40,287 nucleotides of DNA from a candidate division WWE3 bacterium RIFOXYB1_FULL_43_24 (GTDB taxonomy: Bacteria > Patescibacteriota > WWE3 > UBA101185 > UBA10185), in the NCBI GenBank assembly GCA_001773135.1, contig MEVX01000015.1, positions 1-40,287 of the forward strand, in the 5' to 3' direction. Positions 16,727-26,472 of the stretch are shown here, piece by piece. Position 1 is the first letter of the stretch, and each line of letters opens with the position of its first letter. Under the pieces are notes generated by a model that saw only the letters and a list, made by a program, of their open reading frames with translations, was not told where the DNA came from and did not search any database. The translations under genes were made by a program, and so were the position numbers.

Positions 16727-19700
16727 CTAATTAGTGAATCCCCATATGAAATCACGGTGTAGTGGGTACGAGTTCCAAAACGCGTCTTCACTACTTGTGT
16801 CTGCGCCGCCCCCGGCGCAAGTCCCGAAGGTATTAATGTTCACCCAGTCTCCTATTGTTTCTGCGAAATCCTCCCAAATGTCGTTGCCGGGGCCGCAGTG
16901 GTAGTCATAGGTTGGTAGAGATCCCTCGCTGAACGCTGTATTAAACTCTACGGGTATGCCTAGGCGGTAATCGTAGATGTGCCCCAATTCGTGAGCCAGG
17001 AGGTAGTTTATCTTGGGTTGGCTCGTATAGTAAGAAACGCAGGTGTCGCCGAATGTAATTGTGTTGTTTCTGTACGCGCGCCCGCAGTCCTCCCCGGAAA
17101 TTCTTCTTAAAGTGACGGTTCCGGCGGCACCGCATACTTTTGGTAAGAAAGACCCTGTTTTCTGCGAGATAATTATAAGGGCGTTTTCAAAAAATGGTTG
17201 TTCAGTTCCCGATATGTTCTCAAAAACAAAACAGTCCAGAGGTATTGCTGGAGTGCCTATGCGTACGTACCTGATAAAAGACACTTCTTCCTCAGGGATA
17301 GCTTCAAAGTTCGGTGTTGTCACTGATATTTTGTTTTTAATTAAGGAATCTTCATAAGTAGCTCCCGCGAGTGTGATAGGCCCAAAAGTTACTTCTGTGG
17401 TAATCCCCGCTACATATGATGGTGCAACTTCTATTTGTGTGGGACCCTGCACAGGAGCTTCTCCATCTTTTAACATTGTCACGGTGTCTGTTACGACTAT
17501 AGGAGCGTCGGGTATGTCCATTTTGGGTGTAATTTTGATAGTGTAAGTCAGTTGAATTCCGGCGGTTAATTCCTCGTTAGGTATGCTTGTAGTTGCATTT
17601 AAAGGGAAATCGGGCGCACCGGAGAGAAAATTTATAATGACATCTTTTTCAATTTTAATTAAGGCGTTTTCACCTTGCGGTAAACCACCCCCGGCGTAAT
17701 CGCCACCATATCCCCCATTATCTCTTGTCGGGTCTATAGGAGAAATTGAGCTTAGGACTGTGCCAAAAAGTCCGTAAACAAGTATGTAAATCATTATTAA
17801 CGGAATTCCAATAACGTACATAGAAAACTTAACGACTTGCGCGATCTCTTTATCGACTTGAGCCATTGCTTTACTAAGATCGCCCTGTGCCAAAGCACCA
17901 ACGAAATTTTGTGAAAATTCAACAGCTTTTCTCGTTATAAAACGTATAAGGGGTTTTAAAACTTTTTCTATTAGTTTGTCGAAGATCACAGTACCACCGC
18001 CCGTCAGTACGTGCAGACCCTTTGTTGCCAACGCCGCGAGTACATCTGCTGTTAACTTCGAAACTTTTTCCGCGATTATAGTTTTTAATTGAAGTGCGGG
18101 GCGTATAAACTTTTGAAAAACAGGATTCCCGAATAGTTTGTGCTGAAGTTTGTTTAGTGCCATCCCCAGCCTTTGTATGTAACCTGCGTACTGGGTTGTG
18201 ATGTTTAGTGATCCGTAGAAACCATCTTCCTTTCTCAATGCCTTGAATAACTCGAACAGTTTTTCTTCGTCACCTTCTTTTAGATGATCAATGTCTATTC
18301 CGAAAGGCTTTGTTGCTCTCAGCCACTCTCTGTAATTTTCTATCTGTCTGTGTATGTACCTTCCCTGGTACGGATCTTTTGTCCACCACCCGACTACCTT
18401 ATTCTTAAACTTTTCTATCACGTTACCGTCTGCATCAAAAAGATTTTCTTTGCCTGATAGGATATCTTTTATATCCTGGGCACTTAACCCGTTATCTAAA
18501 TCTGCTAAAAAGCCGGAGTAGGTACCAATGAAGGCTAGTCTTGAATCCCCCAAGAATTTCTGTTTTTCCCCATCCAAGTCAATACTGAATTTGTATCGGA
18601 AAGCGCTATTAAAAACCTCGCTGTTTTTCAACTTTTTTGAAACTTGAGAATCGTCAATCACAAGGCCAAAATAGCCTACCTTTGCCAGTCTGTTTTGCAG
18701 AAGTTCTCCGGGAGTGTATCCCACAAGTTTTCTGGAAATTCTGTTCCAAACGAACCTCTCCATAAACTTACCTTGAGTTACTGCGTCGTAAAATTCTTCG
18801 ATGGCATAAGATCCTCTGTCCAGCTCAAGTCTGCTCGCAACCATACGTGCCTGGTTCCCAAAAAATCCCTTGTATGCCGGTAGACCATTTTCCTCAAATA
18901 ATTTCGCAATTTTTAAATTTCCGTTTTCATCCTGTTCGGTAGCAGCAAGAGTTTCGAGTTTCGAGAGGTAGGCACCTATTTGAAGCCTTTTCTCGTACTT
19001 CCCAAATTTTCCCGGCAGTGTTACATCACTATCTATTTTTCTTAGGAGATCTCGCTGGATGCTGGGGTCAAAAAGTCCGCCGCCTGTTAGTTCCTTACCA
19101 TTTACTTTGATGTTACTGATAATGTTTAAAAGTTCCCGTTCAGATATTTTGTTAACATTTTTTACAACCCCGTTTTTTATTTCCTTGCCTTCAAACTTAT
19201 TCAAAGCATCCCAAACTTGTTGTAGGTACTCCTTGTAAGCATCCCCCGATTTTTTTAGGTCGTCCGCAATAACTGCCAAACCCTTGTCTTTCAAGTCAAT
19301 TTTTCTCAATTCCTCTGAAATACTATCTATGCCCCCTTTTCCGGTAGCGACTCCAAGATCATTAATTCCAATGTGCTTTTGCAGGTCTGTTTTCAGAAAT
19401 AAAAGTCTGTCCTGGAATCTTGTTAATCCGCTTTCCGCTACAGTATCATCTCCTCTTTTTTTCGCCTCGGGATGTCCGGAGTAACGCGCCTCGAGAAATC
19501 CCTTTAGACCGTAATCAGCAAATATAGCTGTTCGGCTACTACCCATCTTCGACGCCATTTCCTGCTTGGCAGATAATGCTGCAGCTGCTTTTTTGAAATT
19601 CTCTCTTTCTGTAGAATCCTCAAAGAGTTCCCCGAATAAATCCTTTCGCGTCTTTGCTACAAACGCTTTTTTTCCATCTAGTTCTGCCCCCTGTTTTAGT

Positions 19701-20527
19701 CTGTCACCGCTCTCACCCAGCTCCGGTATTTTTCCGTCTAACTCTTCTGCCAGCGCCCCCGCGAGTGCCCCCAAGAACGTGTCGTGTTTCGAGTCTCTTT
19801 TAGGGCCTGCTTTGATGTATCTTTCAACTTCCACGGCATTTTTCGCCATTTCCTGATAACCACGTTTACCACTACTTACTACGTAATCGGCGTCCTTGAA
19901 GTTAAATACCCCCGATCCCTGCGCTCCGTCTCCTGCCATCGCTCTTGTAGTAGCAGCAATTGCGCGCCCTCCCGATACTCCCAGCTCGCTCATCTCTCCT
20001 TCTTGTTGGATTCCAAGCGCAGCTTTCCATAGGGCGGTCCTAACGTTGTTATCATAGTCGGTAAGGTCAATTGGTGAGGATTCCAGACCCCAACCCTCTT
20101 TTTTAAATCTCAGCCCGGTGCCCGCCTTTATCCAGCTTTTAACCGTGCTATCGACGACTTTACCCGGGTCTTTCCACTCGGTTGGGTCGAGAGAAAGACT
20201 CACACTTGTAACTCCCGGCATGACGTCTTGGTCGTAATCATCCATTTGTTCTACAGGGATATTTTCCACGCTGTAGATTGCTCTCATATTGCGTTTGAAA
20301 TCGTCGACGTATCTATCTAAAAACCACTTGGGAATATTGCCGGTATCTATGGACATTTGATCCAACTGCTCCAGCCAATAATCTGCGTAATATTGGTAAC
20401 CGCTAAGAAAATTTCCTCTAGGGGGTCTGTAGGCTTTCTGCCCTTCAAGATATCCCGGAAAGAGCGGGTTTACTGACTCGCCTTCTTTTCTCGGTATTGA
20501 CCCTGGAAATAGGGGATTGTCTGCCAT
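16727..20527 (-). CDS. Giant membrane protein with C-terminal HELGH metallopeptidase domain
   Basis: 1266 residues. The N-terminus repeats NPLFPG twice (residues 4-9 and 20-25), with no signal peptide. About 870 residues of mixed helical sequence follow that I cannot assign. A transmembrane helix lies at about 899-926 (MYVIGIPLIMIYILVYGLFG), then a Gly-rich linker. A beta-rich domain (about 940-1110, ending some 70 residues before the zinc site) resembles the Ig-like DUF11 surface repeats, for example LTYTIKITPKMDIPDAPIVV. At the C-terminus LLAHELGHIYDY gives the zinc site H1179/E1180/H1183. WEDFAETIGDW about 40 residues on carries a plausible third ligand Glu, and six or more Cys suggest disulfides. 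TAGAAT lies 8 nt before the ATG. It is a candidate membrane-tethered surface protease. Confidence 0.75.
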   Translation of the reverse strand: MADNPLFPGSIPRKEGESVNPLFPGYLEGQKAYRPPRGNFLSGYQYYADYWLEQLDQMSIDTGNIPKWFLDRYVDDFKRNMRAIYSVENIPVEQMDDYDQDVMPGVTSVSLSLDPTEWKDPGKVVDSTVKSWIKAGTGLRFKKEGWGLESSPIDLTDYDNNVRTALWKAALGIQQEGEMSELGVSGGRAIAATTRAMAGDGAQGSGVFNFKDADYVVSSGKRGYQEMAKNAVEVERYIKAGPKRDSKHDTFLGALAGALAEELDGKIPELGESGDRLKQGAELDGKKAFVAKTRKDLFGELFEDSTERENFKKAAAALSAKQEMASKMGSSRTAIFADYGLKGFLEARYSGHPEAKKRGDDTVAESGLTRFQDRLLFLKTDLQKHIGINDLGVATGKGGIDSISEELRKIDLKDKGLAVIADDLKKSGDAYKEYLQQVWDALNKFEGKEIKNGVVKNVNKISERELLNIISNIKVNGKELTGGGLFDPSIQRDLLRKIDSDVTLPGKFGKYEKRLQIGAYLSKLETLAATEQDENGNLKIAKLFEENGLPAYKGFFGNQARMVASRLELDRGSYAIEEFYDAVTQGKFMERFVWNRISRKLVGYTPGELLQNRLAKVGYFGLVIDDSQVSKKLKNSEVFNSAFRYKFSIDLDGEKQKFLGDSRLAFIGTYSGFLADLDNGLSAQDIKDILSGKENLFDADGNVIEKFKNKVVGWWTKDPYQGRYIHRQIENYREWLRATKPFGIDIDHLKEGDEEKLFELFKALRKEDGFYGSLNITTQYAGYIQRLGMALNKLQHKLFGNPVFQKFIRPALQLKTIIAEKVSKLTADVLAALATKGLHVLTGGGTVIFDKLIEKVLKPLIRFITRKAVEFSQNFVGALAQGDLSKAMAQVDKEIAQVVKFSMYVIGIPLIMIYILVYGLFGTVLSSISPIDPTRDNGGYGGDYAGGGLPQGENALIKIEKDVIINFLSGAPDFPLNATTSIPNEELTAGIQLTYTIKITPKMDIPDAPIVVTDTVTMLKDGEAPVQGPTQIEVAPSYVAGITTEVTFGPITLAGATYEDSLIKNKISVTTPNFEAIPEEEVSFIRYVRIGTPAIPLDCFVFENISGTEQPFFENALIIISQKTGSFLPKVCGAAGTVTLRRISGEDCGRAYRNNTITFGDTCVSYYTSQPKINYLLAHELGHIYDYRLGIPVEFNTAFSEGSLPTYDYHCGPGNDIWEDFAETIGDWVNINTFGTCAGGGADTSSEDAFWNSYPLHRDFIWGFTN

Positions 20528-20535
20528 ATAATAGT

Positions 20536-20545
20536 ATTCTATAAT
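20536..20545. promoter_or_regulatory. Overlapping divergent -10 boxes
   Basis: The 10-mer ATTCTATAAT contains TATAAT on the plus strand (20540-20545), for the VirB6-like gene, and TAGAAT on the minus strand (20541-20536), for the giant peptidase gene. Polymerase can hardly occupy both at once, so the two genes may exclude each other's transcription. Confidence 0.6.
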
Positions 20546-20584
20546 TAGGGGGACAAAAAGGAAACCATTTATTTAGAGGAATTA

Positions 20585-21907
20585 ATGATTAAACCAACTA
20601 AAACTTTATTATCCACTGTGATTTTTTCGTTGATGTTTCTTCTTGGAATAAATAAAGTACTTGCAGCCGACCCATGCTTAGTCGAACAGAATATGTTCGA
20701 CAAGAACTTGCTTAGCGACATAATCGGAATCCCCCTTACTACAAAAGATTTTGTTACATCGGTTGCGACGTCAGCTTACAGTACTGTTTCGGGGTACGGT
20801 GTTACTGAGACAGTAGGTTGCTCACAGTATGTTTTTAATACGCTCGGTGTTGAAGGGGAATCGCAATTTACACAATGCGGCGGTACCGCGGATCAAACAT
20901 GCCAGGAGATTACAAACACACTTCCGGGTCCAACAGGGAGTACCTGGCTCGACAAACAATATGCCAACAGAAGTTCGGGCACTCTTTTAGGATTGGCTTA
21001 TATGGCTGAGGATTTTACACACAATGAGCCGTTGCCAGCTAACTTAGCTTTTTATGTGAACGATACTATATCCAGAATTCCTATAATAAATAAAACTTAC
21101 GCCGCCCAGGTTGATTATGGGCACAGTTTGCTAAATTCAATTCTCAATGCATGGAAAGTATTCCGTAACCTTGCTTACGCGGCAATGGCTTTGATACTTC
21201 TGTACACAGGGATAATCATTATTCTTAGACGAAAAATAAACAGCCAGTTGGTAGTGAGTGTACAGTACGCATTACCTAGGATAGTAATTGCAATAATATT
21301 GATAACCTTCAGCTATCCGATTGGCGCAACTCTCGGAAGTTTGGGATGGACGCTGTTTAAGAGTAATTGGGCTATTGCCGGAAGTATGTTCGTCGATACT
21401 TTGAGAGACACCGATGCTGCAGCGTTTGTGGATGCGGGATCTCTAAAAATGTGGGCATTATTAATACCTTTGCACGTATTAGTAGCCAACGGACCTTTGT
21501 TTTTGCTCGTCATCCTTTTAGTTATAATTATCTATCTGGTTGCGGGCCTTATTTATAATTTCAAAGCAATTATTTTGTACCTGAAGATTGTTTTCTCCAT
21601 ACTTACGGCTCCTATAGAATTTGCACTTGCAGCAGTGCCGGGCAATGACGATAAGTTTAAAGGGTGGTTTTTACGAATGTTCAAATACGTTATAACTTTA
21701 TTTGGTATGGGTATCATCGTGCCCCTGGGGACTATAATCGCAATTTTGGTAATTGAGGGATATTCTACGGAGCTGGCAGGAAACGGCGGGGTACTTTTTG
21801 CAATGGTAGCCCCGGTATTTATAATCCTTTACTGTTTCGGTATTGGTATAGGGATGGAAAAAAGAGTTGAGGAGTTCCTCGGAACCGGACAGCAGAAGAG
21901 AAGATAG
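20585..21907 (+). CDS. VirB6/TrbL-like polytopic membrane protein
   Basis: 440 residues. A signal peptide (to about residue 27, VLAADPC) is followed by a 170-residue outside domain with several Cys. The rest contains six or so helices, for example LAYAAMALILLYTGIIIILR, LFLLVILLVIIIYLVAGLIY and VIVPLGTIIAILVIEG-like segments. The conserved-looking patch APIEFALAAVPGNDDKFKGW lies in a cytoplasmic loop, as in VirB6-type inner-membrane channel subunits of type IV secretion. It has a leader with a good ribosome site, AGAGGAATTAATG, unlike most genes here. It may form the pore that assembles or exports the adjacent pilin-like proteins. Confidence 0.72.
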   Translation: MIKPTKTLLSTVIFSLMFLLGINKVLAADPCLVEQNMFDKNLLSDIIGIPLTTKDFVTSVATSAYSTVSGYGVTETVGCSQYVFNTLGVEGESQFTQCGGTADQTCQEITNTLPGPTGSTWLDKQYANRSSGTLLGLAYMAEDFTHNEPLPANLAFYVNDTISRIPIINKTYAAQVDYGHSLLNSILNAWKVFRNLAYAAMALILLYTGIIIILRRKINSQLVVSVQYALPRIVIAIILITFSYPIGATLGSLGWTLFKSNWAIAGSMFVDTLRDTDAAAFVDAGSLKMWALLIPLHVLVANGPLFLLVILLVIIIYLVAGLIYNFKAIILYLKIVFSILTAPIEFALAAVPGNDDKFKGWFLRMFKYVITLFGMGIIVPLGTIIAILVIEGYSTELAGNGGVLFAMVAPVFIILYCFGIGIGMEKRVEEFLGTGQQKRR

Positions 21908-22010
21908 TTTTTAAGATAAAAATTTACAAAACCTTCCCCCTTTTATATACGTCGTTTGCAATTGAATAATCTGTGTTGTGCGCGTGTTTTAGTAGGAGTT
22001 TTGCGGCTAC

Positions 22011-25000
22011 TTACCGATAGCACGCATTCCACAGAGCACTCTTTTGACTCCACCAGGCACCCCCGTCTTCAGGGGATCCGGCGCCGGCCGTACCGAATGC
22101 AAGCTGTTCAATTTTGGGGAAGGCAGTACTCCAATCCCATCCTTGGCATGAACCGCTTCCGTTAGCTAGGGAGGCTGCTGCCGCAAACGTAGCATCAAGG
22201 AAATTGCATCTGGAAGCTATTTCTGCTCTTCCATCGGACAGCCCTGCAAAAGCATTTTTATAGGAATCCAATGCGATAGTATTGTTAAACCAAGTTAATA
22301 TCCAGTCGTATGGACCGACCGCAGCCCCGTTACTGTCATCACATTGGGGAAGTCTGCCGTACCAGGGTAAGCTACCGTCTAACAACATCGCCTCCCCTGA
22401 AAGTGAGAAAAGCTGCTGGTATAAGGGTATTTTAGTTTTACCGATAACGCTTAAATAAGTAAGTATCGAGGCTGCCGGCACCTTAAATTTATCTGCCGCA
22501 GCATTTACAATGCCGATAAAAGCGGGAGAAAGGGCCCCTATGCTTCCTGTGTCATCAAACTTAATCTGGCAGTCACCGATATTAGCGGGCAACGTACACG
22601 ATGCATCCAGATTAGAAGTAAGGGTACCAAAATCGATTATCGGCGGTTCAGGTACCGGAGCGAGAGAGCAGTCCCACGTACCGAACCAACCTTTTTCATT
22701 GTTATTACAATGGTAAAAAATATCTTCTCCGCCTGTGAAGTAGTTGACATACAGTGCGTGCGCGGAGATCATTTTGTATTCGGGGGAGGCTCCTCCAAAA
22801 CCTGCTATATCTTTGTTTCTGTTGGTGTTCTTGTTGTCGGTGCCGGCTGGGGTTACAGACGTATCAGCAGAAGAAAAGGCTAGAGTTCCATAAGTTTTGT
22901 TTCCGGGCCTTGCCAGTTTTTTCCAAATTTCATTGTTGATAAGAACTGTACTGTCTACATTGTAGGTTTCTCCTTCGTATCCTCTTAATATTTCTTGAGT
23001 TTGTTTAAAATTCGAGTCTTTATCTATGTCTGCAGAGCATGCGTAAGGACCGGCGTCCTCCATGTTACAAGCGGGGCCTATTTTGGCAATACCGGCGTCT
23101 ACCCAACAAGATATAGACATAGCGTCGTCAGGGCATTTGAAAGCAGTATTTCCGTCGGGGCATATATATTCAGCGCAAGGCACTTCGGCTGTTGGGGCTG
23201 TAACAAGTAGCGCGCCCTCCCAATATGCCGTGCTTCCAAGCCCCGGGCACCCGTTACTTTCGGTTACTTTAAAACCATAATTATCTTCTATGCAATCTTC
23301 ATCAGGACCGCCGACGCAATCAATTTTCTTTTGAGCACATGCAAGGCTAAATGGAGTACTCGTTCCTTCAATCAAATCGGTTGCTTGGCAATCGCGGATT
23401 ACTGATGTGGAAACCTTAGGTTCAGATGTTTCTATCCCACCGCCCGATATTCTGCAAGAGTAAGTTTCTTTATGTTCAAAAACGCCACAACTTTCAACCC
23501 TGCAAGTACGGTTAATATCGCCGCTATCGTCGGTAAATCCCAACCTTTCATAGCATTTCCTCCCCGAATCGATTGGGTTCCAGGGATAGCACAGGTCGTT
23601 ACCCCACATATCCCATGTTACATGTCCTACGCTGGGTTGTTTGAAAATATCCACAAAATTATCCTCGCTCAGATTAAACGTTACTGTTAAATCGTCTCTT
23701 CTTTCACCATCTTCTAATGGGTAATCGTTTTTTCTATCAAAATAAGATTTTCCCGTGTCGCTAGTGCCCGGCCAAAGGTATTGTATTGCTAGTTGGAACA
23801 ACGCGTCCCCCAAGGTTTGGTCATAGGAACCATCCCCGTGGGCAGTAGTTAGGAGACTGTCATACGCGTCGAATCTGTTGATAGTAAAGGAGTTGGTTTC
23901 CAATGCTTGTGTTCTGTTAACGCCCGCTGTTGTCCTAAATATAGTTGTAGTGGCGGTTTGAGGACTTTTATCAGGTAATACGAAATCTACCAAAGATTGG
24001 AAATAGTGGTCCGGGTTTCCTTGAAACAGGTTATTTATAAGTAATGACGCTTGATTCGCTAGTGTGAACTCTTCCAGGTTTGAGGTGTGTTGGGGGTTGA
24101 CATTCGAGTTTTCGCAGTAGGCTAAAAGATTTGAACCCGCATCCTCTATTTTTATTGACCCCTGTTGATATATCGCTTTATCTGCTGATGTTTCCCCCGG
24201 GCGTTGAAGAACATATGCTAACGGACGTTTTATACCGTCAGCCTCTGCAGTCACTGCTAATTCTGTGGATAATATCCCCCCGCTCATGGGCGTCAGTCCG
24301 TTATTTAATGAGTAGTTGTTATCTGAGTAATAAGTTCCTCCCTTAACGGGAATTCCTGCTTTTTCGTTCCCCATGGTGAAAGCTATTTGGTTAGCGTTTG
24401 CAGATGCCCCGGGAGCCCAGTAAGTATCGTTTATTCCCTCAAAACCGTACCCCATCTTCATGGAGGTTCCTTTTATACCGTAGAAGTAAGCAAATTCCGG
24501 ATTCCAGTATGTCTTATCTAATGTGTAGGAGCAGCCGGCCGTTCCCAACCGGCAATAATCCCAGGGAGGCTGAATATCTTTTATTTTAATCTTTTTTCCT
24601 ACATTTGTGCACACCTCAGTTTCCATAACGGTACCGCCCGGATTTAGATACGCGTCTGACTCCGAACGTAAAATGGCAGGGTTGGCTAAGTTTCTTGCGG
24701 GTCCTGCGCTATACTGTCTGTTTCTGTAATCCCCCTCATATCCTGACGACGCGGTATTGCACGATCTCAGTTCTGCACAATCAGGAAGAGTATTTGTTTT
24801 ATCAGGATCGGTAAACTTTCTAAGGTAGACGCTTCCCTTACAATTACTGAATATAGTGTGAAGCAGTTGGGCGGGGGCGGTAGGGTTTTGAGCGTAACTC
24901 ACAACGTCTTGGCGGGCTGTCAAATCTTTGAAAAAAAGTAAGGTGTTTTTTATTGGTATGTTTGGAAGAAAATTCATGGTTGTAAAACGGGGCTCTGTGT

Positions 25001-25895
25001 ACAGAGCCTGTTCATAGGTATTTAGATCATCATCAGTAGGGTTTGTTTGACTTGGGCGTAGGCAAAGTTGGCTGACCTCCGGCCAATCTTTGTAAACTGA
25101 AAGACAGTCTTGATAATAGAAGGCTCCTTTATCGGGGACGTATTGGTCCGGGTTTAGTAACCTATCCGTGAAGTATCCGAAAACACTACCCCTCGTTGTG
25201 TATCTCGAATCTGCTGCTTTCACTCCCAACGTGAAGTTATACTCCACTTGAGGTTGTAGCTCCTTTCCGAAGTACCCTTCGAAAGAAACCGGGGAGTCAG
25301 TAGCCAGGGGATCCGGCCGTTTTATATCACAACTTAAAAAAGAACCCGGTGCTACAGGATCTAAAAATTCTCCGGGAGCCTTGTATGTGGAGGTTTCCGG
25401 GCATTTAAGGGGGGCATTCAGCACAAAGCTTTGAAAAGAGGGAACTTTGTAGAGACCCGCGAGCTTGCTATCGCAAACGAAAGCAAGGTATCTTATTTGG
25501 TTACCTCCAATTCTTCTCATAGTGATGTTGTAATATCCATTTTCGTCCGTTGACGTAGAGGAAAAAGGATGCGTTAAATTACCATTCTTTTTACACGTGG
25601 TGTAGTTGGGGTCACACTCATAAACGTAAACAGAAACCCCTTTTGCGGGGGCGTTGGGGTGTGTCGCGGCTCCGCTTCCTGTAGTTACCTCCCGCGGAGT
25701 TGCACTTCTTACCACCCCGCACACTACTGATAGACGTGGATCATTGTCAGGATTAATGCAGGTCGTGCCCGGTTCAAAAAGATCCATGGAAGTTCCGGTC
25801 AGCTGCGCATAGGTGGGTGTCCTTCCTATTATTAACACAAAAAGTATTAACAAAAAGGAATAAATATATTTTCTGACCAGATATTTGTACCTCAT
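22011..25895 (-). CDS. Very large secreted Cys-rich protein with carboxypeptidase-regulatory-like domain
   Basis: 1294 residues. A signal peptide ends near residue 30 (TPTYAQ). Residues about 57-125 look like a transthyretin-like carboxypeptidase regulatory fold (VSVYVYECDPNYTTC ... TDENGYYNITMRR). The remainder is polar, rich in Asn, Thr, Gly, Tyr and Cys, without recognisable enzymatic motifs. A dense Cys region near 830-990 (CRVESCGVFEHKETYSC; CPDGNTAFKCPDDAMSISC) suggests disulfide-bonded modules. There is no C-terminal anchor. TATAAT (25913-25908) lies 12 nt before the ATG, giving a leader of about 5 nt. It is probably a fibre or adhesin linked to the pilus-like cluster; that is inference. 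Confidence 0.7.
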   Translation of the reverse strand: MRYKYLVRKYIYSFLLILFVLIIGRTPTYAQLTGTSMDLFEPGTTCINPDNDPRLSVVCGVVRSATPREVTTGSGAATHPNAPAKGVSVYVYECDPNYTTCKKNGNLTHPFSSTSTDENGYYNITMRRIGGNQIRYLAFVCDSKLAGLYKVPSFQSFVLNAPLKCPETSTYKAPGEFLDPVAPGSFLSCDIKRPDPLATDSPVSFEGYFGKELQPQVEYNFTLGVKAADSRYTTRGSVFGYFTDRLLNPDQYVPDKGAFYYQDCLSVYKDWPEVSQLCLRPSQTNPTDDDLNTYEQALYTEPRFTTMNFLPNIPIKNTLLFFKDLTARQDVVSYAQNPTAPAQLLHTIFSNCKGSVYLRKFTDPDKTNTLPDCAELRSCNTASSGYEGDYRNRQYSAGPARNLANPAILRSESDAYLNPGGTVMETEVCTNVGKKIKIKDIQPPWDYCRLGTAGCSYTLDKTYWNPEFAYFYGIKGTSMKMGYGFEGINDTYWAPGASANANQIAFTMGNEKAGIPVKGGTYYSDNNYSLNNGLTPMSGGILSTELAVTAEADGIKRPLAYVLQRPGETSADKAIYQQGSIKIEDAGSNLLAYCENSNVNPQHTSNLEEFTLANQASLLINNLFQGNPDHYFQSLVDFVLPDKSPQTATTTIFRTTAGVNRTQALETNSFTINRFDAYDSLLTTAHGDGSYDQTLGDALFQLAIQYLWPGTSDTGKSYFDRKNDYPLEDGERRDDLTVTFNLSEDNFVDIFKQPSVGHVTWDMWGNDLCYPWNPIDSGRKCYERLGFTDDSGDINRTCRVESCGVFEHKETYSCRISGGGIETSEPKVSTSVIRDCQATDLIEGTSTPFSLACAQKKIDCVGGPDEDCIEDNYGFKVTESNGCPGLGSTAYWEGALLVTAPTAEVPCAEYICPDGNTAFKCPDDAMSISCWVDAGIAKIGPACNMEDAGPYACSADIDKDSNFKQTQEILRGYEGETYNVDSTVLINNEIWKKLARPGNKTYGTLAFSSADTSVTPAGTDNKNTNRNKDIAGFGGASPEYKMISAHALYVNYFTGGEDIFYHCNNNEKGWFGTWDCSLAPVPEPPIIDFGTLTSNLDASCTLPANIGDCQIKFDDTGSIGALSPAFIGIVNAAADKFKVPAASILTYLSVIGKTKIPLYQQLFSLSGEAMLLDGSLPWYGRLPQCDDSNGAAVGPYDWILTWFNNTIALDSYKNAFAGLSDGRAEIASRCNFLDATFAAAASLANGSGSCQGWDWSTAFPKIEQLAFGTAGAGSPEDGGAWWSQKSALWNACYR

Positions 25896-25950
25896 AAAGT
25901 CCCTTAAATTATACCATCAACACTGTCGAAAACCTGTTAAAATAGGACCT

Positions 25951-26415
25951 ATGGGAGACTATGTTCTAGCAAAGAATAGAAAAGCTTTGTACAACTTTTC
26001 GGTCATTGAGACCTATGTTGCAGGTATTGTTCTAAAAGGCTATGAAGTTAAAGCTCTCAGGGAAGGAAAGGTCAGTTTTGAAGGTTCTTACGTTGAAGGT
26101 GAGGGCGGCGAGCTTTATGTGGTCAACTTATACATCGGCCGATACTCAAAACAGTCCAAAAACTTTGTTGAGGAGGATGCCAAAAGGAGTAGAAAGCTAC
26201 TACTTAATAAAAACGAAACATCAGAGGTATTACGGGACATTTCTGAAAAGGGTAAGACGGCTGTTCCTTTAGCTCTGATTTTGAAAAACGGGTTAGTAAA
26301 GCTGGAGTTTGCTGTAGCTAAAGGCAAAAGGGAGTTTGAAAAGAAGGTAGTAACCAAAGATCGGCAGATACAACTGGACCTCGCCCGGGAGTCAAAAGAG
26401 ATAATGTCCCGCTAA
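25951..26415 (+). CDS. smpB: SsrA-binding protein SmpB
   Basis: 154 residues. SmpB binds the tRNA-like domain of tmRNA and delivers it to stalled ribosomes. Family marks are LAKNRKALYNFSVIETYVAG, then GYEVKALREGKVSF, LYVVNLYI and the basic C-terminal tail DRQIQLDLARESKE. The track of in-frame codons extends upstream to 25885, but I start at MGDYVLAKN. A TAAAAT box at 25938-25943 lies 7 nt before that ATG, and the family begins there. The gene is 57 nt upstream of ssrA, so the two partners of trans-translation are encoded together. It is divergent from the large secreted protein. Confidence 0.96.
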   Translation: MGDYVLAKNRKALYNFSVIETYVAGIVLKGYEVKALREGKVSFEGSYVEGEGGELYVVNLYIGRYSKQSKNFVEEDAKRSRKLLLNKNETSEVLRDISEKGKTAVPLALILKNGLVKLEFAVAKGKREFEKKVVTKDRQIQLDLARESKEIMSR

Positions 26416-26447
26416 TCCTATAGTTATTAATTCCTTCATTTTCGTGG

Positions 26448-26453
26448 TAAAAT
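26448..26453 (+). promoter_or_regulatory. -10 box (TAAAAT) of ssrA
   Basis: TAAAAT lies 19 nt before the mature 5' end of tmRNA. The -35 is weak (TTATTA-like about 17-18 nt upstream). A short 5' leader would be removed by RNase P. Confidence 0.45.
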
Positions 26454-26472
26454 ACCCGTGTACTTTAAAAAA

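Noticed and set aside
13739-25895. Prophage
   Set aside because: No capsid, terminase, portal or tail motifs are seen. The membrane proteins fit a secretion or pilus-like cluster better.
25885-25950. N-terminal extension of SmpB by 22 residues
   Set aside because: The family starts at MGDYVLAKN-like sequence, and a TAAAAT box lies within the extension.
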